In this document: positions 1 to 5,388 of the stretch, piece by piece
Numbering within the stretch: position 1 is the stretch's first letter
Layout: each line of letters begins with the position of its first letter
NCBI GenBank assembly: GCA_002501205.1
Contig: DLRW01000016.1
Coordinates: 1-5,388, forward strand
Origin: Flavobacteriales bacterium UBA7878
GTDB lineage: Bacteria > Bacteroidota > Bacteroidia > Flavobacteriales > Schleiferiaceae
DNA: 5,388 bases
Direction of reading: 5' to 3'
The notes under the pieces: generated by a model
What the model was told of the DNA's origin: nothing
The model's database searches: none
The model's input: only the letters and a program-made list of their open reading frames with translations
Made by a program: the position numbers and the translations under genes

Positions 1-468
1 GAAGCTGAATGGGAATATGCTGCACGTGGACGTAAAGAATTAACTACCTATCCTTGGGGTGGACCTTATGCACTGAACAGCTCAGGTTGCTACCTAGGTA
101 ACTTTAAACCTTTACGCGGTAACCTGGTGGCTGACGGAGCCTTCTACCCAGTAAAAGCGACTGCTTACGCGCCGAATGAATATGACCTGTACAACATGGC
201 AGGAAACGTAGCGGAATGGACCAATACGGCCTTTGACGCTGCCAGCTTCTACTATGTTTCAGACATTAGTCCCAATTTTGAGTACAATGCTAACCCGAGT
301 GACGACCCCACTATTACGCGTAAAGTAATTCGCGGTGGTAGCTGGAAAGACGTTGCTTACTACATGCAGGTAAGTACCCGTGACTATGAGTATGCTGATA
401 CCGCTAAATCCTACGTAGGATTCCGTACGGTTCAAAGCTTTATGGGTCGCGATCTTGCCGACTTTTAA
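1..468 (+). CDS. gldK: GldK/PorK, T9SS outer-membrane ring lipoprotein (3' part only)
   Basis: The frame is open from the first base and stops with TAA at 466-468, giving 155 residues; the N-terminus, including the expected lipoprotein signal, lies outside the window. The fold is that of the formylglycine-generating enzyme (FGE)/sulfatase-modifying family: EAEWEYAARG at visible residues 1-10, YPWGG at 17-21, NMAGNVAEW at 65-73, RGGSW at 111-115 and VGFRTV at 139-144. Family knowledge: GldK is an outer-membrane lipoprotein that forms a periplasmic ring with GldN and is needed for type IX secretion and gliding. The only cysteine visible is residue 30, and none lies between RGGSW and the C-terminus, where active FGE carries its catalytic cysteine pair, so a structural, non-enzymatic role fits. 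The assignment as GldK rather than another FGE-like protein rests on the gldL, gldM and gldN genes directly downstream. A GTG at 127 is an internal valine, not a start. Confidence 0.94.
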   Translation, partial: EAEWEYAARGRKELTTYPWGGPYALNSSGCYLGNFKPLRGNLVADGAFYPVKATAYAPNEYDLYNMAGNVAEWTNTAFDAASFYYVSDISPNFEYNANPSDDPTITRKVIRGGSWKDVAYYMQVSTRDYEYADTAKSYVGFRTVQSFMGRDLADF

Positions 469-501
469 TCCCCTAATTTCTATTTAATTTAATTTTTTCC
501 A

Positions 502-1176
502 ATGGCGTTAATTGATGTAAACAGCAAGCGTTTTAAAAATTTCATGGCTAAGCTTTATGGCTGGGGTGCCTCCGTTGTAATCCTCGGAGCGATGTTTAAA
601 ATCCTTCACTTGCCAGGAGCCGATATCATGTTGGTAGTAGGTTTGACTACTGAGGCTGTAATTTTCTTCTTCTCTGCATTTGAAAAACCCGGTGAAGAAC
701 TGGATTGGACTTTAGTTTATCCTGAATTAGCAGGTATGACTGACGAAGACGAACAGTACGGCAGCAACAACCAACGTGGTTTAACAGCTACTCAGGAATT
801 AGATCGCATGCTTGAAGATGCTAAGATCGACGGAGAGTTGATCGAAAGCTTGGGAAGTGGACTGCGTCGCTTTGGAGATGCTGCAAACAAATTAACAGAG
901 ACCAGCGAAGCTGCGGCGGCTACTGGTGCTTACAATGAGCAATTGAGCTTAGCCTCTAAAAACATGGAGTCTTTAAATGCTCTATATGCTGTACAATTAG
1001 AGAGCTCTGCTAATCATATGGAAGCTCAAAACACCTTAATGGAAAAACTCAGCAATTCTATCCAGGATTCTGATCGTTTGACTAATGAGGTAAGCAGCCT
1101 TGTAAACAACATGAGTCAACTCAACAACGTTTACGGAGGTATGCTTTCTGCCATGAACGTTAATCGTAGTAACTAA
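502..1176 (+). CDS. gldL: GldL/PorL, inner-membrane T9SS motor subunit
   Basis: This 224-residue protein (family about 215) has two close transmembrane helices near the N-terminus, roughly residues 19-37 and 40-60, and then a long cytoplasmic part. Family knowledge: GldL forms a pentamer around a GldM dimer and the pair acts as a proton-driven rotary motor for type IX secretion and gliding. The in-membrane charged residues expected of GldL are visible: K33 and H36 in FKILH of helix 1, E51 in TTEAVIFF of helix 2, and E61 at its end, the last two 10 residues apart. The motif DWTLVYPEL (68-76) follows the membrane part and is typical of the family. Residues about 95-220 are rich in L, N, Q and E, look helical or coiled-coil, and contain a motif seen twice, NMxxLNx[LV]YxxxL, at 154-166 and 203-215. 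There are no cysteines. The start is the ATG 33 bases after the gldK stop; no Shine-Dalgarno sequence is visible in the A/T-rich gap. The identification is very secure. Confidence 0.97.
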   Translation: MALIDVNSKRFKNFMAKLYGWGASVVILGAMFKILHLPGADIMLVVGLTTEAVIFFFSAFEKPGEELDWTLVYPELAGMTDEDEQYGSNNQRGLTATQELDRMLEDAKIDGELIESLGSGLRRFGDAANKLTETSEAAAATGAYNEQLSLASKNMESLNALYAVQLESSANHMEAQNTLMEKLSNSIQDSDRLTNEVSSLVNNMSQLNNVYGGMLSAMNVNRSN

Positions 1177-1214
1177 GCTAATTCATCGAGTCACTAAACT
1201 CTAAAAACTAATTC

Positions 1215-2789
1215 ATGGCTGGAGGAAAACTATCAGCACGTCAGAAAATGATTAACATGATGTACCTCGTGTTAACGGCGATGCTGGCATTAAACGTTTC
1301 CAAAGACATTTTGAAGGCTCTGACCAAACTTGATGAGAGTTTGACTGAGACCATCACTACGGTAGGTGCTAAAAACCAAGATGCCTATAGTGCTCTTGCT
1401 GCGGCTGCGGCCGAAAACCCTGCCAAAGCTTTAAAATGGAAGAACAAATCAGATGAAGTACGTGAAGCTACTTCAGAACTGTTCAATTACATCGGTGAAC
1501 TAAAAGATACCCTTGTAGGTGTATCTGGTGGATGGGAAGATGAAGAAAAAACTATTCCTAAAGCTTTGGATGCTAAATCCAAACCTTTAAACTTTCTAGT
1601 AACCGAACAAGGTCCACAAAAAGCAACTGAACTGCGTGAGAAAATTGAAGCCTATCGTGCTAAAATGATTCAGATCGCAGATAATGACCCCTCTATTACC
1701 AACAACTTGCAAACCGTATTTAATACTGAAAAGCAAAAAGAAGGTGATAAAGAGGTAAGTTGGGAGGAAGCTTCATTTGGTGAATATCCTCTCGGAGCTA
1801 TTCTGCCTTTCCTTACCGATATCCAAGCTCGTGTGCGTAATTCTGAAGCAGAAGTACTAACTCACCTACTAAAGAATATTGATGCCGGAACGGTTAAGTT
1901 TAACCAGGTGGACGCTATGGTGATTGCACCTAGCAGTTACGTTACGGAAGGTGATTCCTACGAAGCTATGGTTTTCTTGGCTGCTTATGATGACACTCAA
2001 GATCCACAAATTAGTCTACAAGACGAGAATGGGAATTCAATTCCAATTGATCGTATCGAAAATGGTCGTGGATTTGTTAAAATTCCCGCTAACAGTGTGG
2101 GCCAAAAAACCTGGGGTGGAAAGATCGTAATTAAGCAGACGGATGGTGAGAAAGTTTATGACATTCCAAACACCTCCTATACGGTAGCTCCTCAGAGTGT
2201 GGTTATTTCTCCCTCTAAGATGAACGTTCTTTACCGTGGTGTAGACAATCCATTGGAAATCGGTGTTCCTGGTGTGGAGCCCTCTAAGATTCGTGTAAAC
2301 GGTCCTGGAGTACGTCAGGTTAAACCAGGAGAGTATGTAGCAGATGTTACTACCATGACTGGCCAAAAAGAAATTACCATTTCTGTATCGGTAGTTGAAA
2401 CTGATAAAGAAGGAAATGAAAACACTCGTCCAGCTGGAACCAAGAAATTCCGTATTAAAGGTTTACCACCCGCAGTAGGTAATATCTATGGTCGTAGTGA
2501 AAATTTATTACTCTCTAAAAGTGCCGTGGCTAATGCTACTGTAAATGCCAAATTTGAAGACTTTGTCTTTGACTTGGATCTAGAGGTAGTTTCCTTTGAA
2601 TTAGCCATCCCTGGTTCACCTCCCGAACGTGTTCGTGGTAATAAAGTACCAGGATCGGCCAAAGCTAAAATTGAAAAACTTAGACCCGGCTCAACGGTTA
2701 CTTTCCGTAACATCAAGGCTCGTGCTAAAGGAAATTCACGTGTAAAAGTAGAACGCGTTGCCGCTATCTCGGTAGACGTTAACAACTAA
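1215..2789 (+). CDS. gldM: GldM/PorM, periplasm-spanning T9SS motor subunit
   Basis: This 524-residue protein (family about 515) starts with MAGGKLSARQ, a near-invariant GldM N-terminus, and has one transmembrane helix at about residues 13-33 that would sit inside the GldL pentamer. R9, just before the helix, is the basic residue thought to interact with the GldL membrane glutamate. The rest is periplasmic. A mainly helical domain spans about 36-225. Three beta-rich domains follow, roughly at 226-325, 326-411 and 412-524, the last opening with FRIKGLPPAVGNI. Boundaries are estimates by analogy with known GldM structures. Family knowledge: the dimeric shaft reaches the GldK/GldN ring through its last domain and passes on motion driven by the proton gradient. 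The protein has no cysteines. The gene begins 38 bases after gldL and ends 12 bases before gldN, so joint transcription is likely. No Shine-Dalgarno sequence is visible before the ATG. Long antisense frames over this gene are shadows. Confidence 0.97.
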   Translation: MAGGKLSARQKMINMMYLVLTAMLALNVSKDILKALTKLDESLTETITTVGAKNQDAYSALAAAAAENPAKALKWKNKSDEVREATSELFNYIGELKDTLVGVSGGWEDEEKTIPKALDAKSKPLNFLVTEQGPQKATELREKIEAYRAKMIQIADNDPSITNNLQTVFNTEKQKEGDKEVSWEEASFGEYPLGAILPFLTDIQARVRNSEAEVLTHLLKNIDAGTVKFNQVDAMVIAPSSYVTEGDSYEAMVFLAAYDDTQDPQISLQDENGNSIPIDRIENGRGFVKIPANSVGQKTWGGKIVIKQTDGEKVYDIPNTSYTVAPQSVVISPSKMNVLYRGVDNPLEIGVPGVEPSKIRVNGPGVRQVKPGEYVADVTTMTGQKEITISVSVVETDKEGNENTRPAGTKKFRIKGLPPAVGNIYGRSENLLLSKSAVANATVNAKFEDFVFDLDLEVVSFELAIPGSPPERVRGNKVPGSAKAKIEKLRPGSTVTFRNIKARAKGNSRVKVERVAAISVDVNN

Positions 2790-2801
2790 TAAAACACTAT
2801 C

Positions 2802-3635
2802 ATGAAACGATTAGTTTTTTGTCTTGGACTTATTGGACTCTACCTGATGCCTCAAACATCGGAGGCTCAGATTATCAGTCCATCAGACGATGGTATCATT
2901 CCTGATGATCCCAAGCACTACCACAATAATAAAGTATTTGACTATCCCTATTTGAGAGAGGCAGATATGTTGTGGTCTACCCGTCATTGGGAGCGTATCG
3001 ATCTGAGACAAAAAATGAATCTTCACCTCTACTATCCAGTACAAGCTATTCCTGACCGGAAATCATTGTACGATGTAGTAATTGATGGCATCCTTTCAGA
3101 AGGAACTATCATAGAGGTATTTGCAGACGATCGTTTTGAGATTCCTTTAGGCTTAGATCAAGTTCGTGGTTATGTGCAAATGATTGACACCTTGCGCGAC
3201 CCGGATACCGGTGAAATACTATTGGTGGATACCATTAGTATTACTTCCAAGGATGTGAAATTCTGGGAAGTAAAATCCGATTGGTACTTCGATAAGCAAA
3301 GAGGTGAAATGAAAAACCGGATTTTAGGTATCTCTCCCGTAGTGGAGAACCCTAAAACTCTGGATCGCTATAATCTCTTCTGGGTATGGTTCCCTGATGC
3401 CCGTTATGCCTTAGCTACTCACGTAGCCTTTAATGGCCATAACAACAGCTCACGCCTTACTTATGATCAAGTATTCCACTTGCGTTTCTTTGACTCGGTA
3501 ATTTTCAAAGAGGACAATGTATACGATCGCCAGATTGAAGAATACAAGCGTAGCTCTACCCTCGATCAGTTGCTCGAAGCCGAACGTATTAAGAATAACC
3601 TACGTAATCTCGAAGCCGAGCTTTGGGAATACTAG
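2802..3635 (+). CDS. gldN: GldN/PorN, periplasmic T9SS ring subunit (first copy)
   Basis: This is a 277-residue GldN-family protein. It has a clear Sec signal peptide: a basic start (MKR), a hydrophobic core at about residues 4-16, and a probable cut after A22 in TSEA|Q. The mature part begins with an Asp/His/Asn-rich linker (23-48), then the family core: PYLREADMLWSTRHWERIDLR (from 49), RKSLYDVVIDGIL (86-98), LRDPDTGEILLVDTISIT (131-148), KFWE (153-156), ILGISP (174-179), NPKTLDRYNLFW (183-194) and YKRSSTLDQLLEA (248-260). Family knowledge: GldN binds the lipoprotein GldK to build a large ring under the outer membrane, contacted by GldM, and is required for type IX secretion. The only cysteine, C7, is in the signal peptide, so the mature protein has none. 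The ATG is 12 bases after the gldM stop, so it should share the gldM transcript. A strong terminator follows the stop codon by 19 bases, as though the operon once ended, or mostly ends, here. Confidence 0.96.
   Translation: MKRLVFCLGLIGLYLMPQTSEAQIISPSDDGIIPDDPKHYHNNKVFDYPYLREADMLWSTRHWERIDLRQKMNLHLYYPVQAIPDRKSLYDVVIDGILSEGTIIEVFADDRFEIPLGLDQVRGYVQMIDTLRDPDTGEILLVDTISITSKDVKFWEVKSDWYFDKQRGEMKNRILGISPVVENPKTLDRYNLFWVWFPDARYALATHVAFNGHNNSSRLTYDQVFHLRFFDSVIFKEDNVYDRQIEEYKRSSTLDQLLEAERIKNNLRNLEAELWEY
3603..3634 (+). repeat. Direct repeat, copy 1: shared 3' end of the gldN pair
   Basis: These 32 bases cover the last codons of the first gldN and two bases of its stop codon. They match 4454-4485 at 31 of 32 positions; the only difference is G3620 against A4471. 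They begin CGTAATCTCGAAGCC and end GGGAATACTA. The two copies lie 851 bases apart. Confidence 0.85.
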
Positions 3636-3654
3636 TAGACATAGCATTCAAACT

Positions 3655-3685
3655 AAAAAGCCCGATTATAAATCGGGCTTTTTTT
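3655..3685 (+). terminator. Intrinsic terminator between the two gldN copies
   Basis: A perfect 13-bp stem is formed by 3655-3667 and 3671-3683 with a 3-base loop (ATA), counting the A/T pairs at the foot. Its core is AGCCCGATT paired with AATCGGGCT, followed by a run of seven Ts at 3679-3685. Five As precede the stem (3655-3659), so it could also terminate transcription on the other strand, although no gene on that strand needs it. It starts 19 bases after the first gldN stop. Its T-run ends exactly at the ATG of the second copy, so it must limit how much of the second copy is transcribed, unless readthrough is regulated. Confidence 0.9.
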
Positions 3686-4486
3686 ATGGCTTTACTTCTA
3701 GGGGTCAACCTAATTTCAAGCTACCAATTACAAGCTCAAATTAAAGATCCATCCGGTTGCAGCGGAATCTTAATTAGTGATTCCGTCATTCCTGAACCCT
3801 ATATCAGAGAAGCGGACCTTATGTGGTCTGGTCGTCATTGGGAGCGAATAGACCTGCGTGAGAAAATGAATCAATACCTCTACTTTCCCCTACGCCCTCT
3901 ACCTTGTCGCAAAAGCCTCTATGACGCCCTAATAGACGGTATTCTTGGCCTTAACTCCCAGATCGAAGTCTTTGCCGATGATCACTTTGAAATACCTATC
4001 AGCCAGGCTCAAGTCTTAGGATACATCCAAATGGTAGATACTTTACGAGACCCAGATACCGGCGAGATTCTGCTCATTGACACCATTAGCATTACTGCCA
4101 AAGACGTTAAATTCTGGGAGCTTAGAACTGATTGGTATTTTGATAAAGCAAGAGGAGAACTTCGACATCGAATTTTGGGCATTTCCCCGCTTGTGGAAAA
4201 CCCTAAAACTCTGGACCAATACAACCTATTTTGGATCTGGTATCCCAGCGCCAGAGAAAGCTTAGCTTCCAGCCCTGCCTATATCCGCCAGAACCAATTA
4301 CAACACCTCAATTATGATCAGGTATTAAATATGCGCTTTTTCGAATCAGTGATTTTTAAAGAGGATAATAATTATGATCGTAAAATTGAGGAATACAAGC
4401 GCAGTTCCACCCTGGATCAATTACTCGAGGCCGACCGTATAAAGAACAAATTGCGTAATCTCGAAGCCGAACTTTGGGAATACTAA
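3686..4486 (+). CDS. gldN: Second GldN-family ring subunit (GldO-like tandem paralogue)
   Basis: From the ATG at 3686 this encodes 266 residues. It aligns without gaps to the first GldN over 229 residues from PYIREAD to the shared end EAELWEY, with about 72% identity by my hand count. All core blocks seen in the first copy remain, so it should be a working periplasmic ring protein. The N-terminus is a hydrophobic stretch (MALLLGVNLISS) ending QLQA|Q, a likely signal peptide cut after A17, but it has no Lys or Arg before the core. The same frame is open upstream to a TTG at 3623, inside the last codons of the first copy; that start would give 287 residues and a basic n-region (K10, K12, R18) encoded partly by the terminator hairpin. 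I prefer the ATG, but the start is uncertain. The mature protein has two cysteines, C25 and C74, absent from the first copy. F. johnsoniae GldO is a comparable, partly redundant tandem copy; orthology with it is not shown here. Confidence 0.92.
   Translation: MALLLGVNLISSYQLQAQIKDPSGCSGILISDSVIPEPYIREADLMWSGRHWERIDLREKMNQYLYFPLRPLPCRKSLYDALIDGILGLNSQIEVFADDHFEIPISQAQVLGYIQMVDTLRDPDTGEILLIDTISITAKDVKFWELRTDWYFDKARGELRHRILGISPLVENPKTLDQYNLFWIWYPSARESLASSPAYIRQNQLQHLNYDQVLNMRFFESVIFKEDNNYDRKIEEYKRSSTLDQLLEADRIKNKLRNLEAELWEY
4454..4485 (+). repeat. Direct repeat, copy 2: shared 3' end of the gldN pair
   Basis: This is the matching 32-base end of the second gldN copy (31/32 to 3603-3634). Similarity stops at the third base of the stop codon (TAG in copy 1, TAA in copy 2); the downstream sequences are unrelated. 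Confidence 0.85.
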
Positions 4487-4511
4487 AGCACTTAAAGGCT
4501 TGATAAATTAG

Positions 4512-4519
4512 CATCTTTG
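4512..4519 (+). promoter_or_regulatory. Possible Bacteroidota -7 promoter element before the oxidoreductase gene
   Basis: CATCTTTG matches the Bacteroidota -7 consensus TAnnTTTG at five of six fixed positions and lies eight bases before the ATG at 4528, which would leave a very short leader. The expected -33 element (TTG or TTTG) is poor: only a TTA at 4492-4494 falls at a suitable distance. This is a weak candidate. Confidence 0.3.
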
Positions 4520-4527
4520 CCCCCTCA

Positions 4528-5388
4528 ATGGAAAAGGAATACACCATAGTAGGACAAGGCCTGGCCGGTAGCATTTTAAGCATGCAGATGTTTGAAGCGG
4601 GTATCCCTTTTAAAGTTGTGGATCAATCCCATCATTCCCAGTCATCCAGAATAGCCGCAGGCTTATGTAATCCCGTAGTTTTAAAAAGGCAAAAATGGGT
4701 TTCCGATGCGGACATCTTCTTACCTGCAGCCTTAGAATTCTATCAAAAATGGGAAAGCAAACTTGATGTAAAATTCCATTTCCCGATTGCCCTGGATCAT
4801 GTTTTTCACAATGCAGGTGAAGTGAACGACTGGCAAGCCAATGCAGAAAAACCTCATCTTAAGAATCATTTGGGAAAGATTCATGACAGCTTTATGCCTT
4901 CAGTTCCTGCCCCTCATGGACTGGGAAGACTAGAGGGTGTATTCTGGCTAGACACTATGGTGTTTTTAGACAGATGGCGTAATTTCTTAAAGAAAGAAGG
5001 TCTACTAATTGAAGAAGAATGGATTGCCAATTCAGAAGCAAGCAATGGCCAATCCATTATTTATTGCAATGGTCACCTTCTAAGGCACAGTCACCCGCAA
5101 ATTGCGGATGCATTTACTCCTACCAAAGGAGAGGTATTGATTATTCGCGCTGAGGATCTACCCGAAGACCGGATGCTGCATGCCGGAGTATTTACACTTC
5201 CTTTGGGGAACCAGACCTTTAAAGTTGGGGCCACCTATGCTCACCATAATTTAGATGAGCATATCAGTGCAAAGGGACTGGACTTCCTAAAAAGCAAATT
5301 GGAAGCCTTTTACCAAGGTCCCTACGAAGTATTGGAACAACATGCAGGAGTTCGCCCCAATATCAAAGACCGTAAACCTTTAATGGGC
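4528..5388 (+). CDS. FAD-dependent oxidoreductase, DAO family (5' part, runs off the window)
   Basis: The frame is open from the ATG at 4528 to the last base, giving 287 complete codons with no stop. The N-terminus shows a Rossmann dinucleotide-binding motif, IVGQGLAG (7-14, G9-x-G11-x-x-G14), followed about 18 residues later by the acidic D32 (KVVD) that usually binds the ribose of FAD. SSRIAAGLCNPVV (39-51) matches the second FAD-contact region of D-amino-acid-oxidase-like (DAO) flavoproteins, and AGVRPNIKDRKPLMG (273-287) resembles the GxRP...DxxPxxG motif near the C-terminus of that family. Probably only a few dozen residues are missing. No signal peptide or membrane helix is seen, so a cytoplasmic enzyme is likely. 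The substrate cannot be told from sequence; amine or amino-acid oxidation is only the general family chemistry. It lies 41 bases after the second gldN copy on the same strand, but nothing in it suggests a part in secretion, and it may have its own promoter. Confidence 0.85.
   Translation, partial: MEKEYTIVGQGLAGSILSMQMFEAGIPFKVVDQSHHSQSSRIAAGLCNPVVLKRQKWVSDADIFLPAALEFYQKWESKLDVKFHFPIALDHVFHNAGEVNDWQANAEKPHLKNHLGKIHDSFMPSVPAPHGLGRLEGVFWLDTMVFLDRWRNFLKKEGLLIEEEWIANSEASNGQSIIYCNGHLLRHSHPQIADAFTPTKGEVLIIRAEDLPEDRMLHAGVFTLPLGNQTFKVGATYAHHNLDEHISAKGLDFLKSKLEAFYQGPYEVLEQHAGVRPNIKDRKPLMG

Noticed and set aside
469..501. A/T-rich gap between gldK and gldL as a promoter or terminator
   Set aside because: No TAnnTTTG element and no convincing hairpin was found; the gap is short and operon-like.
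1924..2130. Alternate + strand frame inside gldM
   Set aside because: It overlaps GldM entirely in another frame, and the translation shows no family features.
2037..2366. Antisense frame of 109 codons inside gldM
   Set aside because: It lies wholly within a confidently identified gene, has no recognisable domain or start context, and its composition follows from the opposite-strand coding sequence.
2486..2785. Antisense frame of 99 codons at the 3' end of gldM
   Set aside because: It is a shadow of the conserved last domain of GldM, with a low-complexity Ser/Thr/Arg/Leu-rich translation and no promoter-like sequence.
3517..3744. Small + strand frame spanning the gldN junction and terminator
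   Set aside because: It is made up of out-of-frame gldN codons, the hairpin, and out-of-frame start of the second copy; there is no evidence of its own start signal.
4487..4527. Terminator after the second gldN copy
   Set aside because: AAAG at 4495-4498 could pair with CTTT at 4515-4518, but the stem is only four weak pairs and no T-run follows.
4356..4583. Antisense frame across the end of the second gldN copy and the start of the oxidoreductase gene
   Set aside because: It overlaps two real genes on the other strand and resembles no protein family.
1..5388. CRISPR array, tRNA/rRNA, insertion sequence or attachment site
   Set aside because: Coding density is very high, the only clear repeat is the paralogous gldN pair, and no transposase, cloverleaf or spaced short repeats are visible.

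Overview
The window is a piece of a Bacteroidota chromosome, most likely from the Flavobacteriales or a close relative. It carries the core of the type IX secretion system (T9SS, also called Por secretion) and gliding motility locus in the order gldK (3' end only), gldL, gldM, gldN, then a second gldN-like gene. The 5' part of an FAD-dependent oxidoreductase gene follows. All genes are on the + strand. No purine-rich Shine-Dalgarno sequence stands before the starts of gldL, gldM or either gldN copy, and the leaders are A/T-rich, as is usual in this phylum.

Layout: 1-468 is the C-terminal part of GldK, an outer-membrane lipoprotein with a formylglycine-generating-enzyme-like fold. 502-1176 is GldL and 1215-2789 is GldM; together they form the inner-membrane, proton-driven motor. 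2802-3635 is GldN, the periplasmic partner of GldK in the ring under the outer membrane. 3686-4486 is a second GldN-family protein, about 72% identical to the first over a gapless 229-residue alignment (my hand count, 165/229), comparable to the gldN/gldO pair of Flavobacterium johnsoniae. 4528-5388 is an incomplete DAO-type flavoprotein running off the window end. The gaps between genes are 33, 38, 12, 50 and 41 bases, so the locus looks like an operon.

The region worth a second look is the junction of the two gldN copies. A perfect intrinsic terminator hairpin (3655-3685) fills the gap, and its T-run ends exactly at the ATG of the second copy. This should strongly restrict transcription and translation of the second copy, unless translation begins upstream, at a TTG inside the end of the first copy. 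In that case the terminator itself would encode the basic start of the signal peptide. The second copy also has two cysteines in its mature part where the first has none, and the last 32 bases of the two reading frames are almost identical although nearby codons have diverged.

Functional picture (established for the families): GldL/GldM convert proton flow into motion, GldM crosses the periplasm to reach the GldK/GldN ring, and the whole supports secretion of T9SS cargo and movement of gliding adhesins. The two GldN proteins could be alternative or mixed ring subunits (inference). I recognise no wholly new system here; the novelty lies in how the duplicated ring subunit is arranged and possibly regulated.
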